From Nocardia mexicana NBRC 108244 (lineage in GTDB: Bacteria; Actinomycetota; Actinomycetes; Mycobacteriales; Mycobacteriaceae), in assembly GCF_001613165.1 (NCBI RefSeq), contig NZ_BDBV01000096.1:1-64000 (forward strand): a stretch of DNA of 64,000 nt, read 5' to 3'. The position numbers were made by a program, and so were the translations under genes. The notes under the pieces are model-generated. The model ran no database searches. It had not been told where the DNA came from and worked only from the letters and a program-made list of their open reading frames with translations. Positions 1 through 8,410 of the stretch are shown piece by piece; positions within the stretch are counted from its first letter, which is position 1; every line of letters begins with the position of its first letter.

Positions 1-779
1 ACGGCACGTTCGAGCAGGCCGGTGAGCACGCCGTGATAGGTGGCGGTGACGAGAACGACGAACCACACGATGCCCGAGACCACGACCTCGTCGAAGTCGT
101 CGGGCGGGGCCCGGTGGAACACGAGGCGGTCGTCCAGCTCGACATTGTCGAAATCGACGCGCGCGGTGTCGGATCCGCGCATACCCAGCGAATCCCAGGG
201 CGCGCCCACGGTGATGCCGGGCGACTTGGCCGGGCACAAACCCACGACGCTGTCGGCGGTACCGGTGACCGTGGCGCTGAGGCAATAGATTTCGGCCGTG
301 GTCGCCAGCGAGCACGGGAATTTGGTGCCGGTGATCGCATATCCGGTCGGCGTCGGTATCGCCTGCGCGGCGCTCTTCATGAAGTTCGGGCTGCCGCCCG
401 GTTCCGCGAAGGCGGAGGCGACCAGCGCTCTGCTGGTGGCGATCCCCTCGAGCAGCATCCAGCTGTCGTCGTGATGACGCCGCCAGTAGTCGACCATCAC
501 CCCGATGCTCAGCGAATGCATGTTGAGCGCGATGGCGGTGGCGGGGTCGACTCGGGCCAGTGCCCGTTGCGCGGAGGCGACGTCGACGAGCGCGAGGCCC
601 GCTCCGCCGAGCTGCTCGGGTATGGCGAGTGCGCCGAAGTCGCTGCGCGCCACGGCTTTTATCCGTTCGGCGGGGTCGTTGTGGCCGAGCGCCGGTATCA
701 CTGTCGGCGCGGACCAGCCCTGGTCGAGGAACGCTGTCGCGGCGTCCTCGGCGCGGGTCGTCTCGTGCACGGCTCTCAT
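1..779 (-). CDS. acyl-CoA dehydrogenase-like protein (C-terminus off the window)
   Basis: The reading frame begins at ATG 779-777 and runs off the left edge, leaving about 259 N-terminal residues. The helical N-terminal part contains LAIPEQLGGAGL, followed by SAFAEPGG, which matches the flavin/substrate loop usually written A-x-TEPxxGS, and by SLGMRGSDTARVDFDNVEL, the typical middle beta-domain segment. Family knowledge: FAD-dependent alpha,beta-dehydrogenation of acyl thioesters. The catalytic Glu cannot be seen because the C-terminal half is missing. The start overlaps the aminotransferase stop by 4 nt (ATGA), so the two are translationally coupled and this is the next gene of the same operon. 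Its substrate is probably a pathway intermediate of the cluster; that is inference. Confidence 0.85.
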   Translation of the reverse strand, partial: MRAVHETTRAEDAATAFLDQGWSAPTVIPALGHNDPAERIKAVARSDFGALAIPEQLGGAGLALVDVASAQRALARVDPATAIALNMHSLSIGVMVDYWRRHHDDSWMLLEGIATSRALVASAFAEPGGSPNFMKSAAQAIPTPTGYAITGTKFPCSLATTAEIYCLSATVTGTADSVVGLCPAKSPGITVGAPWDSLGMRGSDTARVDFDNVELDDRLVFHRAPPDDFDEVVVSGIVWFVVLVTATYHGVLTGLLERA

Positions 780-2062
780 CGGGCGGCTCCCTCGGCGACG
801 ACCCGGCCGATCACCTCGTCGAAGATCGCCACGGCACGCTCGACGTGTGCGGCGGTGGCCACGATCGGCGGCAGCAACCGCAGTGCCTCCGGTCGTCCCA
901 GGCACGGGCTGACCAGCAGGCCGGCGGTGCTCAGATCGGCGAAGATCCGGCCTGCCGTCTCGGCGTCGGTGAATTCGATGGCCCACGCGAGCCCGCGGCC
1001 GCGGATCTGTGTGACCACGTGCGGCCATCGGGCCGCGAGGTCGCCGAGTTCGTGGCGCAGGTGGTCGGCGAGGCGGGTGCCGTGCGCGGCGCGTGCCTCG
1101 ATCTCCTCGATCGCGGCCGACGCCGCCGCGCATCCGAGCGGGTGACCGGAGAAGGTGGCGGTGTGCACGAACGGGTCGCTCAGCATCGGGGCGAACATCT
1201 CCTCGCCGCACACCACGGCCGAGACCGGCATGATCCCGCCGCCGAGGTGTTTGCCGTACAGCACGGCGTCCGGTTCGAGATTCGCCGAGATCGCGAGGGA
1301 GACGGGTCCGCAGCGCCGCAGGCCGACCTGGATCTCGTCGGAGATGACGAAGACACCCGAGATCTTGGCCGCGGTGACGACCCGCCGCAGCGCGGCCTGG
1401 TCCAGGGGGCGGATGCCGGCCTCGCCCTGGATCGGTTCGATGATCACCGCGGCGGTATCGGGTCGGCGCACCGCGTGTTCGGCGTCGGTGAGATCGGCGG
1501 CCAGGTGTACGCCGGGTGTCAGTAGCGGCTCGAGCGTGCCGCGGTAGCGGTGCCCGCTCGTCACCGACAGCGCGCCCAGGGTCTTGCCGTGGAATCCGCC
1601 GGCGAGCGCGACCACCCGGCGGCGGCCGGTGGCCATGCGGGCGAGCTTCAGCGCGGCTTCGACCGCATCGGTTCCGTTCTGCCCCAGCCAGACTCGGGTC
1701 AGGGAGGGGGCGCCGGTGAGTTCGACCAGGCGGCGGCACAGCGCGGGCGCGGCGGCGTTGGCCAGGATGCGGGTACTCGCCGGAAGGGTTGCCAGTTGCC
1801 GCTGCACCGCCGCGATCACGGCGGGATTCCGGTGCCCGAGCAGGGTGACGCCGTAGGAGCCGAAGTCCAGCAGTGTCCGCCCGTTCGACAGTGTCACCGT
1901 CACGCCGTCGGCCGACGCCTCGAGCGCGCTTCCGCCCGCCAGCTTCTGCGCCAGCGCCAGTCCGGGTGCCATGCGTGTGCGCGCGATTCTGAAAGTCTCG
2001 GCGGCGTCCGGTATGGCGCGCGCCGTCGTTTCCGGCGGTTCGACCCGTATTTCTGTACGCAT
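776..2062 (-). CDS. class III PLP aminotransferase (ornithine/acetylornithine type)
   Basis: The protein is 428 aa, full length for fold-type I class III aminotransferases. Visible are GGFHGKT (about 155-161), the PLP-ring Asp in FVISDEIQVG (D242) and the Schiff-base Lys in LYGKHLGGG (K271). The ATG at 2062 is preferred over an upstream TTG at 2101 because GGAG lies 9 nt before it. Members transfer the omega-amino group of ornithine, acetylornithine or diamines, or aminate an aldehyde in the reverse direction. Here the ArgC-like reductase in the same cluster could supply an aldehyde (inference). It is the first gene of its transcription unit: a 160-bp gap carrying the cluster's conserved palindrome separates it from the thioesterase stop. 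Confidence 0.9.
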   Translation of the reverse strand: MRTEIRVEPPETTARAIPDAAETFRIARTRMAPGLALAQKLAGGSALEASADGVTVTLSNGRTLLDFGSYGVTLLGHRNPAVIAAVQRQLATLPASTRILANAAAPALCRRLVELTGAPSLTRVWLGQNGTDAVEAALKLARMATGRRRVVALAGGFHGKTLGALSVTSGHRYRGTLEPLLTPGVHLAADLTDAEHAVRRPDTAAVIIEPIQGEAGIRPLDQAALRRVVTAAKISGVFVISDEIQVGLRRCGPVSLAISANLEPDAVLYGKHLGGGIMPVSAVVCGEEMFAPMLSDPFVHTATFSGHPLGCAAASAAIEEIEARAAHGTRLADHLRHELGDLAARWPHVVTQIRGRGLAWAIEFTDAETAGRIFADLSTAGLLVSPCLGRPEALRLLPPIVATAAHVERAVAIFDEVIGRVVAEGAAR

Positions 2063-2186
2063 GCGACAGCACTCCGAAAAGTCTCTACAACTGATTCGCA
2101 AAGAGATTCATATCCGGCGTTCGAGATGAACGTTCGGTGAATCGTTTCTGCTGAAACACATAATTGCCGGGGCCGATGTATGACCG

Positions 2187-2208
2187 CATCGGTCGATCAA
2201 CCTATTGG
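2187..2208 (-). promoter_or_regulatory. conserved cluster palindrome, copy A
   Basis: ATCGGT-CGATCA-ACCTAT (2188-2205) is an 18-bp imperfect inverted repeat with one mismatch between arms. It lies 125 bp upstream of the aminotransferase start. Two further copies (7246-7267 and 12867-12888) stand before the other two transcription units of the cluster, and all three also share the leading C and a similar 3' flank. Most likely an operator or activator site of a cluster-specific regulator not present in the window. Confidence 0.7.
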
Positions 2209-2222
2209 CGGGGCAGGCCGAA

Positions 2223-2999
2223 TTATCGGATCGAGAACAGTGTCTGTATCGAATCGCCGACCGGGCCGTGCCGGTCGGACAGCGCGGCGTGGGTCGAGGC
2301 GCCGTGCCCGGCGGATACGTGGGTGACCGCATCCATGCGGATCCATTCCCCGGTGGGGTCGCGGTGCAGGACGACGTTCAGATCGCAGTTGACGAGCGGG
2401 TTCTCGCGGGGGTGGGCGAGCAGGCTGACGCCGCTGGCCGAGTCGACGAGGATCACCGTCCGCTGCCAGGGCGTGAGTTCCTCACCGGCCAGCAGCGGAA
2501 TCCTCGGCCGCGCCCACGCCACGGCCGGTCCGAAGGAGTCGAAGCTGCCGGATTCGAACCGCCAGTCGATCGCCGACATGTATCCGGCCATGTAGGCGCC
2601 GGGGAGGTCGACCGTCCCGGCGGGGGCGGGTGGTTCGGCGGGCGAGTCGTCGGTCGGCGGGGCGGGGAACCCGTCGGACACGCCGGTCAGCGCCCATCCC
2701 CGGGCCGCGAGGACGGTGCGGCCGCCGACGGTGGCGCGGGCTTCGACGAGTTCGGCCCGCTTTCCCGGTTTGACGGTGTCTACCTCGATATCGACCGCGC
2801 CCATCAGGACCGGGGCGAGGATATCGAGGCAGATCCGGCGCAGCCGTCGCGGTGCGGGCGACTCGTGCTGTTCGAGCGCGCGCACCAGCAGGGCCGCGGG
2901 CGGTCCAGCGTGCTGGGTGTCGGGCCCCCACGGGCTCCCGGTCGCGGAAGAGGGAGTGAAGGTGTGCTCGCCTGTCCGCGTATAGAAGGCGTCGGCCAT
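2223..2999 (-). CDS. TesB-like acyl-CoA thioesterase
   Basis: The protein is 258 aa. The start of the sequence (TGSPWGPDTQHAGPPAALLVRALE) and the later GAYMAGYMSAIDWRFESGSFD followed by LAHPRENPLVNCDLNVVLHRDP correspond to the two hot-dog repeats of actinobacterial TesB-type thioesterases (the 4HBT_3 group). Such proteins hydrolyse acyl-CoA esters in the cytoplasm. It is the last gene of the unit that begins with the P450, 36 nt downstream of the esterase gene. In this context it may release an acyl chain from CoA, or edit intermediates; that is inference. Confident on fold, not on substrate. Confidence 0.75.
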   Translation of the reverse strand: MADAFYTRTGEHTFTPSSATGSPWGPDTQHAGPPAALLVRALEQHESPAPRRLRRICLDILAPVLMGAVDIEVDTVKPGKRAELVEARATVGGRTVLAARGWALTGVSDGFPAPPTDDSPAEPPAPAGTVDLPGAYMAGYMSAIDWRFESGSFDSFGPAVAWARPRIPLLAGEELTPWQRTVILVDSASGVSLLAHPRENPLVNCDLNVVLHRDPTGEWIRMDAVTHVSAGHGASTHAALSDRHGPVGDSIQTLFSIR

Positions 3000-3035
3000 G
3001 GTCCCTCCTCCGGCATCCGCACGGAGCGGCGGATG

Positions 3036-3755
3036 CTATCGAAATCCGTTCTGCCGCACAGCAAGTATCGGACACGCCGGGCGTGCGGGGTAGCACGAAT
3101 CGCTGCCGCGGGCCGCCGCTCGCCGATGCGTGAGGACGTCGCGGACGAGTTCCACCGCGTGCGAACGGGATATCCTCGCGGTCACCAGTTCCCGATGATT
3201 GCCCGGTACCCAGGTCACCGACGACAGTCCGTTCGCGTGGACGGCGCCGTCGACGACCGTATCGTCGAGTCCGAAGACGCTGTGCACGGTCACCGAGTCG
3301 GGCCACGGCCGTTCGAGATCGTCCCAGAACCCACCGCAGCAGGCGCCGCGGAGGCAGGAACCGGTGACCAGGCCCGGAACGCCGATATCACCGATGCGCG
3401 ACACACCCAGTACGCGCCGACGCGTGCCGGGGCCGAGGTTGTCCACGCCGCGGACCGTCGGCACGCCCAGCGCCACCGTTGCGGCGATGAGGTCCGGGTG
3501 GCGCACCGCCAGCACCTTCACGAATTGGCCGCCCCGACTGTGGGCCAGCGCCACCACGTCCGGATGTCGGGTGCGCAGCGCGGCGACGTGGTCGCGGAGC
3601 TGCCGGAAAGTTGCTTCGCCGCAATCCATTCCGAACCGGTGCACGAAGATCCCGGCGGCCCATCCCGCCGCGCGCAGCTGCGCGCGCAACGGCAGCAGGG
3701 CGGCGCGCGGCGTGGAGAAGCCGCCGACGATGAGCACGAACGGCTGCGCGCTCAT
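3036..3755 (-). CDS. alpha/beta-hydrolase fold esterase/lipase
   Basis: The protein is 239 aa. It starts with VLIVGGFSTP (beta strand and oxyanion turn). The nucleophile elbow is ALAHSRGG, with Ser73 in an A-H-S-R-G context rather than G-x-S-x-G, as in EstA/lipase-like proteins. A candidate His sits in VPGNHRELV near the C-terminus. No signal peptide is visible, so it is likely cytoplasmic. The start codon overlaps the stop of the methyltransferase gene by 4 nt (3752-3755), which indicates coupling. The C-terminal 30 residues (PARPACPILAVRQ) contain no recognisable fold element. Substrate unknown. Confidence 0.75.
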   Translation of the reverse strand: MSAQPFVLIVGGFSTPRAALLPLRAQLRAAGWAAGIFVHRFGMDCGEATFRQLRDHVAALRTRHPDVVALAHSRGGQFVKVLAVRHPDLIAATVALGVPTVRGVDNLGPGTRRRVLGVSRIGDIGVPGLVTGSCLRGACCGGFWDDLERPWPDSVTVHSVFGLDDTVVDGAVHANGLSSVTWVPGNHRELVTARISRSHAVELVRDVLTHRRAAARGSDSCYPARPACPILAVRQNGFR

Positions 3756-4972
3756 GAGATCAGCGCGACTGCCTGTCCGGCCAGCCGCCGCAGCAGCCGG
3801 GGGCGCGGTCCCCGATCGGTACGCTTCTGTGCGACAACGTGATACGCCTGCAGACGGTTGACCTTGAAGGCATGCGCCCCCGCCCAGAGGTAGACCCGGA
3901 ACCTCCGGTAGGTGTCCTCACCCCAGCGGGCGACCACCTGCTCGCGCGCGGCGTCGAATCGCCGCGCCCAGTGATACATCGTCCGCTCGTAGTCGGCGGT
4001 CTCGCGTTCGACCTCGACGATCTCGAAGCCGTGCAGCAGCAGCTCGCGGGTCACGTCCGGCAACGACATGAAGGTGTGGTGGCCGGGCCAGATGTATTTG
4101 CGGGTGAACGCGGTCATGGCGAACTTCTCCCTGGTCGCCGACCCGTCGAGGTACATCTTGCCGCCCGGCGCCAGCATGTCCCACGCCTTCGCCGCGAACC
4201 GCCGGTAGTTGGGCAGATGTTCGATCACGCCGTAGATGACCACGTGATCGAATGCACGCGGCGGCTCGTAGGCGAGGAAGTCGGTGTGCACGACCTCGAC
4301 GTCGAGGCCCTCCTGCGCATTCACCCGGCGCATGTAGATCGCCGAATCCGGCGCCAGGGTCACGGCCGTGACGTGGACGCCGCGCGCGGCGCAGTACCGC
4401 CCGACGCCGCCCCACCCGCCGCCGATATCGAGCAGCCGCATTCCCGGTTCCAGACCCAGCGCGTTCCACATGCGCTCCAGCTTGTGCTCCGACGCCTCCT
4501 CGAGGGTGTCCTCGTGCGACTCGAACAGCCCCTGGGAGTAGAACCGCCACCGGGTGTCGATGAAGGTGTGGTAGAAGTCGTCGCCGAGGGTGTAGTGAAA
4601 GTCGATGGCGCGCTTGTTGACTCGCGTGGCCGGCGCGAGGAGATCGCGGGCGAGGGCGAGGGCCGCCGGTGCGGTGAGGCCGCCGGACAGGTGCGAGCGC
4701 AGTTCCATGACGGCGTCCATATCGCCCTCGACATCGATCTCGCCGTTGACGTAGGCGGTGCCGATGGCGAATTGGTTCGGCGGCATCGCCAGCGCCTTCT
4801 CGGTCTCGAACGTCGCGGTGAATCGCGGTTGTCCTGCCCCGAAGGTCATTTCGGTGCCGTCGGGCAGGATGACCCGGCAGTCGACGAGTTTGTCGGACAG
4901 GAACTTCAGGATCGGGGAGTCGGCTCTCCCGGCGGAGAGCAGATCTGTGGTGCCATAGGTGTGGATTGTCAT
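3752..4972 (-). CDS. cyclopropane-fatty-acid-synthase-family methyltransferase, active-site Cys absent
   Basis: The protein is 406 aa, as usual for CFA synthases. An N-terminal SCP2-like half (about 20-110) is followed by HYTLGDDFYHTFIDTRWRFYSQG (125-147), LLDIGGGWGGVGRYCA (SAM site, 180-195) and YGVIEHLP with the conserved Glu. Family members transfer methyl from SAM to an alkene of a lipid. In the canonical motif YSCA the Cys helps bind bicarbonate; here the motif is YSQG. The usual GCGWG is GGGWG, and the PGG-LPS stretch is PGHHTFMS. It is therefore a diverged member that may methylate without closing a ring, or act on another substrate. It is 19 nt downstream of the CarF-like gene. Confidence 0.85.
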   Translation of the reverse strand: MTIHTYGTTDLLSAGRADSPILKFLSDKLVDCRVILPDGTEMTFGAGQPRFTATFETEKALAMPPNQFAIGTAYVNGEIDVEGDMDAVMELRSHLSGGLTAPAALALARDLLAPATRVNKRAIDFHYTLGDDFYHTFIDTRWRFYSQGLFESHEDTLEEASEHKLERMWNALGLEPGMRLLDIGGGWGGVGRYCAARGVHVTAVTLAPDSAIYMRRVNAQEGLDVEVVHTDFLAYEPPRAFDHVVIYGVIEHLPNYRRFAAKAWDMLAPGGKMYLDGSATREKFAMTAFTRKYIWPGHHTFMSLPDVTRELLLHGFEIVEVERETADYERTMYHWARRFDAAREQVVARWGEDTYRRFRVYLWAGAHAFKVNRLQAYHVVAQKRTDRGPRPRLLRRLAGQAVALIS

Positions 4973-4991
4973 CGAAAAGTCCTTCTTGCCA

Positions 4992-5810
4992 TCAGGATCC
5001 GGAGACCCAGCGCCCGAATCGGCGGCGCCAGAGCCGGTCGTCGGTGCGGGGATCGATACCGCTCGATGCGCGGACGGCCCGCTCCAGCAGGCGGAACAGT
5101 CCGAGCCGTCCCAGCGTCCGGTCGCCGACGCCGTTCACCAGGCAGTAGTGCGAATCATGTTCCCGCGCATGATGTTTCATATGATGCTTCACCGACAGCA
5201 GGATGCCCGCATGCTGGAGCGCCGCGATCGCGCGAGGGGATTCGGTGCGGTGCCCGATCTTGTGGAATTCGAGCGACAGCGTCAGCAGTACCGAAAAACT
5301 CAGTCCCGCCACCCTCGTGAGGTCGGCGACCATACCGCGCGAGCGCGCCGTCAGCAGGGACGGCGCCACACCGGCCAGGCCGAACCACGACATGATCCCG
5401 ACATCCTGCGCCAGACCGTGATTGAAGATCCGCTGCGGGTAGATGTGGTGTTCGCGGACGATCAGCACGACGCGCCGCACACCCGGGGTGTTCTCGTCGA
5501 ACCAGGTGTCGAATGCCCAGTGCAGTACGCCGCTGGCGAGATCGGCGGCGTACCCGCCCGCGAGCAGACCCGCCACCGCGGACGGAATCCGCGAGCTCGG
5601 TGTGCCACCGGCCCGGACGAGTTCGACGGCGACCGCGACACACGCCCCCGCATTGAGCACCGCCCCCGCGACGTGCGTGGCGATCTCGCGGCGGCTGTAG
5701 GACGGCTGGGCGAAGTATTCGCTGCCCGGTGCGGGATCGTCCGGTCCGGTCCACTTGGGTCCGGCGGGAATGGTATCCGGCACCGCCGTCTTTTCCCTTG
5801 ATTCGGTCAT
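4992..5810 (-). CDS. CarF/TMEM189-type lipid desaturase (plasmanylethanolamine-desaturase family)
   Basis: The protein is 272 aa. It carries the histidine pattern of the family: ASGVLHWAFDTW (H97), REHHIYP (H121, H122), FHKIGHR (H183, H187), LQHAGILLSVKHHMKHH (H200, H209, H210, H213, H214) and HDSHYCLVNG (H218, H221). The tail LGLFRLLERAV...GIDPRTDDRLW also matches TMEM189. Hydrophobic segments at about 47-66, 77-97, 140-155 and 165-180 fit a membrane enzyme. Known members desaturate the alkyl ether of plasmanyl lipids to the vinyl ether of plasmalogens with a di-metal centre. It lies 12 nt after the P450 and 19 nt before the methyltransferase, so it belongs to a lipid-tailoring operon. Whether the substrate is an ether phospholipid is not shown. 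Confidence 0.88.
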   Translation of the reverse strand: MTESREKTAVPDTIPAGPKWTGPDDPAPGSEYFAQPSYSRREIATHVAGAVLNAGACVAVAVELVRAGGTPSSRIPSAVAGLLAGGYAADLASGVLHWAFDTWFDENTPGVRRVVLIVREHHIYPQRIFNHGLAQDVGIMSWFGLAGVAPSLLTARSRGMVADLTRVAGLSFSVLLTLSLEFHKIGHRTESPRAIAALQHAGILLSVKHHMKHHAREHDSHYCLVNGVGDRTLGRLGLFRLLERAVRASSGIDPRTDDRLWRRRFGRWVSGS

Positions 5811-5822
5811 CGCTCGTATCGT

Positions 5823-7184
5823 TCAGCGGTAGTGCAGGGTGATCGGCAATTTGTCCTTGGGCGCGGGCAATGCGCTCACGTCCAGGGGCAGCTCGTAGGT
5901 GGCGGGCACCGTCCATTCGTAGTCCCGCAGCAGGTGGTGCAGAATAATTTTGATTTCGATCTGCGCGAAGTAGAGTCCGATGCATTTGTGCACCCCGGCG
6001 CCGAAGGGCGCCCACGCGAGCCGGTGCGCCTTGTGCTCGGCGCGTTCCGCACCGAATCGGCCGGGGTCGAATACATCGGGGTGGGACCAGATTTCACCGC
6101 GCCGGTGATTGGCGTCGGTGGGAATGTAGACGGTGTAGCCCGCCGGGACGAAGTATCCGCACACCTCGGTGTCACGCACCGATTTGCGCAGCTGGACCTG
6201 CAGCGGCGGGCACAGCCGCGCCGATTCCTTGAAGATCAGCTCCAGGTCGCCGAGTTCGGCCAGGTCGTCGTAGGACAGGTCCGGATTTCGGGCGAGGGAT
6301 TGGCGCCGGGCGCGCTGCTGCCAGTCCGGCGCGGCGGCCATGTGGTAGACCATGTTCGCCAGCGTCGTCGTGGTGGTGTCGTGTGCCGCCATCAGCAGGA
6401 AGATCATGTGGTTGATCACGTCGGCGTCGGTGCAGCCGCCGCCGTCGTCGTCCGCCGCCCGGCACAGCACCGACAGCAGATCGGCGGTTTCGCGGCGACG
6501 GGCGACAGGGATGCGCTCGGCGAGGAACTCCTCGAGAATCTTCCGGCCGCGTAATCCCTTGCGCCATCGGCCTCCCGGCACGGGGCCGCGCACGATCGAT
6601 CCCACGGCGCGCAGGTTGTCGATGAACGCCGAGTTGATGCGGTCCGCCTCCGCCCGCGACAGCCGGGCGCCCATGAAGACCTCCAGGGCCACGTCCAGCG
6701 TCAGCTGTTTGAGATGGGAGTAGATGCGCACCGGCGTGCCCGCCTCCACGCTGCCGGTCGGCAGCGCGTCGATATGGCGTCGGACCACCGGCTGCATCAG
6801 CTGCAGGTAACCCTTCAGCGCGGCGGGGGTGAAGGCCTGCTGCATCAGTGTCCGATGCCGTCGATGTTCGGCCGCGTCGAGCAGCATCAGCCCGCGCTCG
6901 AAGAACGGGCTGATCAGCGGGCTCCAGCCGGGGCCGTTGGCGAACGCCCTGTCCTTGTTCATCAGGATCCGTTCGGCGGCCTCCGGGCCGCACGCCGCAA
7001 TCCACTTGTCCCCGAACAGGTTCACGACATGGACCGGACCGAATCGGGCCTCGCTGTCGCGCGCGCACCCCAGTGGATCGCGTCGCCGCCGCAGCATCTG
7101 CACCACGCTGTTGGTGGCGGGGCCGCTGATCTGTTTCAGGGCCGACCCGGCGGGCGGTCGTTCCAGGTACTGCAGGTACACCAT
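5823..7184 (-). CDS. cytochrome P450
   Basis: The protein is 453 aa, starting at ATG 7184 with AAAGGG 6 nt upstream. The I-helix reads LLMAAHDTTTTTLANM, the K-helix FKESARLCPP gives ExxR, and the heme loop is WAPFGAGVHKCIGLYFAQIEIK with the Cys ligand. The frame stays open upstream, but that part overlaps the iron-dehydrogenase gene on another frame and is not coding. The sequence resembles the bacterial CYP51/CYP120-like side of the family, with a long helical N-terminus containing PPAGSALKQISGP. It needs external redox partners; no ferredoxin is encoded nearby. It is the first gene of the second transcription unit, 62 bp downstream of palindrome copy B. Confidence 0.92.
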   Translation of the reverse strand: MVYLQYLERPPAGSALKQISGPATNSVVQMLRRRRDPLGCARDSEARFGPVHVVNLFGDKWIAACGPEAAERILMNKDRAFANGPGWSPLISPFFERGLMLLDAAEHRRHRTLMQQAFTPAALKGYLQLMQPVVRRHIDALPTGSVEAGTPVRIYSHLKQLTLDVALEVFMGARLSRAEADRINSAFIDNLRAVGSIVRGPVPGGRWRKGLRGRKILEEFLAERIPVARRRETADLLSVLCRAADDDGGGCTDADVINHMIFLLMAAHDTTTTTLANMVYHMAAAPDWQQRARRQSLARNPDLSYDDLAELGDLELIFKESARLCPPLQVQLRKSVRDTEVCGYFVPAGYTVYIPTDANHRRGEIWSHPDVFDPGRFGAERAEHKAHRLAWAPFGAGVHKCIGLYFAQIEIKIILHHLLRDYEWTVPATYELPLDVSALPAPKDKLPITLHYR

Positions 7185-7245
7185 TTCGGCCCTTTCGCGG
7201 ACAACGGGTGAATGGCTCCATGATCCGTGACCCCCGATGCACCCA

Positions 7246-7267
7246 CATCGGTCGAATGACCTAATCC
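7246..7267 (-). promoter_or_regulatory. conserved cluster palindrome, copy B
   Basis: ATCGGT-CGAATG-ACCTAA (7247-7264) is the second copy of the motif also found at 2187 and 12867. It stands in the 110-bp gap between the iron-dehydrogenase stop (7295) and the P450 start (7184), 62 bp from the start codon. Confidence 0.7.
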
Positions 7268-7294
7268 CGCAACGGAACTCGCGTCCCGGCGCGC

Positions 7295-8410
7295 TCACAG
7301 CGACGCCCGCAGTATCGACCGGAAGGTCTCCCGATCGGCATCGGGTATGGGATCGTTGTCGATATCGCCGGTCACCGCGCCGACCATCGTGTCGAGGTGC
7401 CGGGCGTCGAAGCCGTGATCGCGCAGCCGCCCGCGAATGCCCGCCTCGGACATCACGCGGGCGACGGCGGCCCTCGCGTCGTCGGCTCCCAGGATCTCCC
7501 CGATCGCGTCGAATTGCTGCTGCGCGAACGGGTATGCGCGCCGCAGCCATTCCGGGTAGACCATGGCCAGGCCGCGACCGTGGGTGATCGGCACGGCGGG
7601 CACCGAACCCATGGCCTGCTGCAGCCGATGCGGCAGGCACGTGCTCGCGGTGGCGACGTTGAATCCGCCGAGCAGCGCCGCCAGGGCGAGGTTGTCGAGT
7701 ATGTCGGGGCCGGTGTCGCCGGCCACGAACCTCGGCAGGTGATCGGCGAGCAGGACGAGCGCGTGTTCGGCGTAGCGGCGCGTCACCGGGTTGGCGCGCC
7801 GCGACACGTACCCCTCGACCGCGTGGGCCAGGGCGTCGAAGCCCGCGTCGCGGGCCAATACCGTTGTGCCGGTGCGCAATACCCTCGGATCGATGACCGC
7901 GGTATGCGGGAACAGGGCCGCGCCCCGGATGCCCGCCTTCAGTCCGCGGCCGACATCGGTGATGATGGCGCCCTTGGTGACCTCCGCGCCGCTGCCCGCG
8001 GTGGTCGGCACGGCGATGACGGGAACGAGCGGTTCCTCCGTGATCGTGGTGGCGACGAGCGGTCCGACGGGTCCGTGGCGCAGTCCGGCCGATACGGCCT
8101 TGGCGGCATCGACGGCGCTGCCGCCGCCCAGCCCGATCACCACATCGCAGCGCCGGTCCGAGGCCAGTGCCACCGCGTCGTCGATATCGTCGGAGCGAGG
8201 ATCGGGTGTCACGCGGTCGAACAGCACCGGCGTGACACCGGCGGCGCGCAGGGACGTCTCGACGGTGCCCAGCAGTCCGCTCGCCCGCGCGGAGTGGCGG
8301 CCGCACACCAGCAGCGCGGTGCCGCCGATATCGGCGGTGCGAGCGCCGATTTCGGCGATTCGCCCGCGCCCGAACAGGATTCGGGTCGGAATGTGGAGAT
8401 CGAGGATCAT
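7295..8410 (-). CDS. iron-containing alcohol dehydrogenase (group III)
   Basis: The protein is 371 aa. The NAD(P) site is VIGLGGGSAVDAAKA (92-106). The four metal ligands of the family can be assigned: D192 and H196 in RDAGFDALAHAVEGY, H261 in CLPHRLQQAMG and H277 in PITHGRGLAMV. The family reduces aldehydes or oxidises alcohols; phosphonoacetaldehyde reductases of phosphonate pathways belong here, but no PEP mutase is visible in the window. The start codon overlaps the kinase-like gene's stop (ATGA, 8407-8410). Within the cluster it could reduce an aldehyde produced by the ArgC-like enzyme; that is inference. Confidence 0.9.
   Translation of the reverse strand: MILDLHIPTRILFGRGRIAEIGARTADIGGTALLVCGRHSARASGLLGTVETSLRAAGVTPVLFDRVTPDPRSDDIDDAVALASDRRCDVVIGLGGGSAVDAAKAVSAGLRHGPVGPLVATTITEEPLVPVIAVPTTAGSGAEVTKGAIITDVGRGLKAGIRGAALFPHTAVIDPRVLRTGTTVLARDAGFDALAHAVEGYVSRRANPVTRRYAEHALVLLADHLPRFVAGDTGPDILDNLALAALLGGFNVATASTCLPHRLQQAMGSVPAVPITHGRGLAMVYPEWLRRAYPFAQQQFDAIGEILGADDARAAVARVMSEAGIRGRLRDHGFDARHLDTMVGAVTGDIDNDPIPDADRETFRSILRASL

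Noticed and set aside
33..3861. Several plus-strand open frames of 200-545 codons opposite the first genes
   Set aside because: They run antisense to clear family members, are rich in Arg/Gly/Ala and contain no domain motif; they are the usual GC-rich shadow frames.
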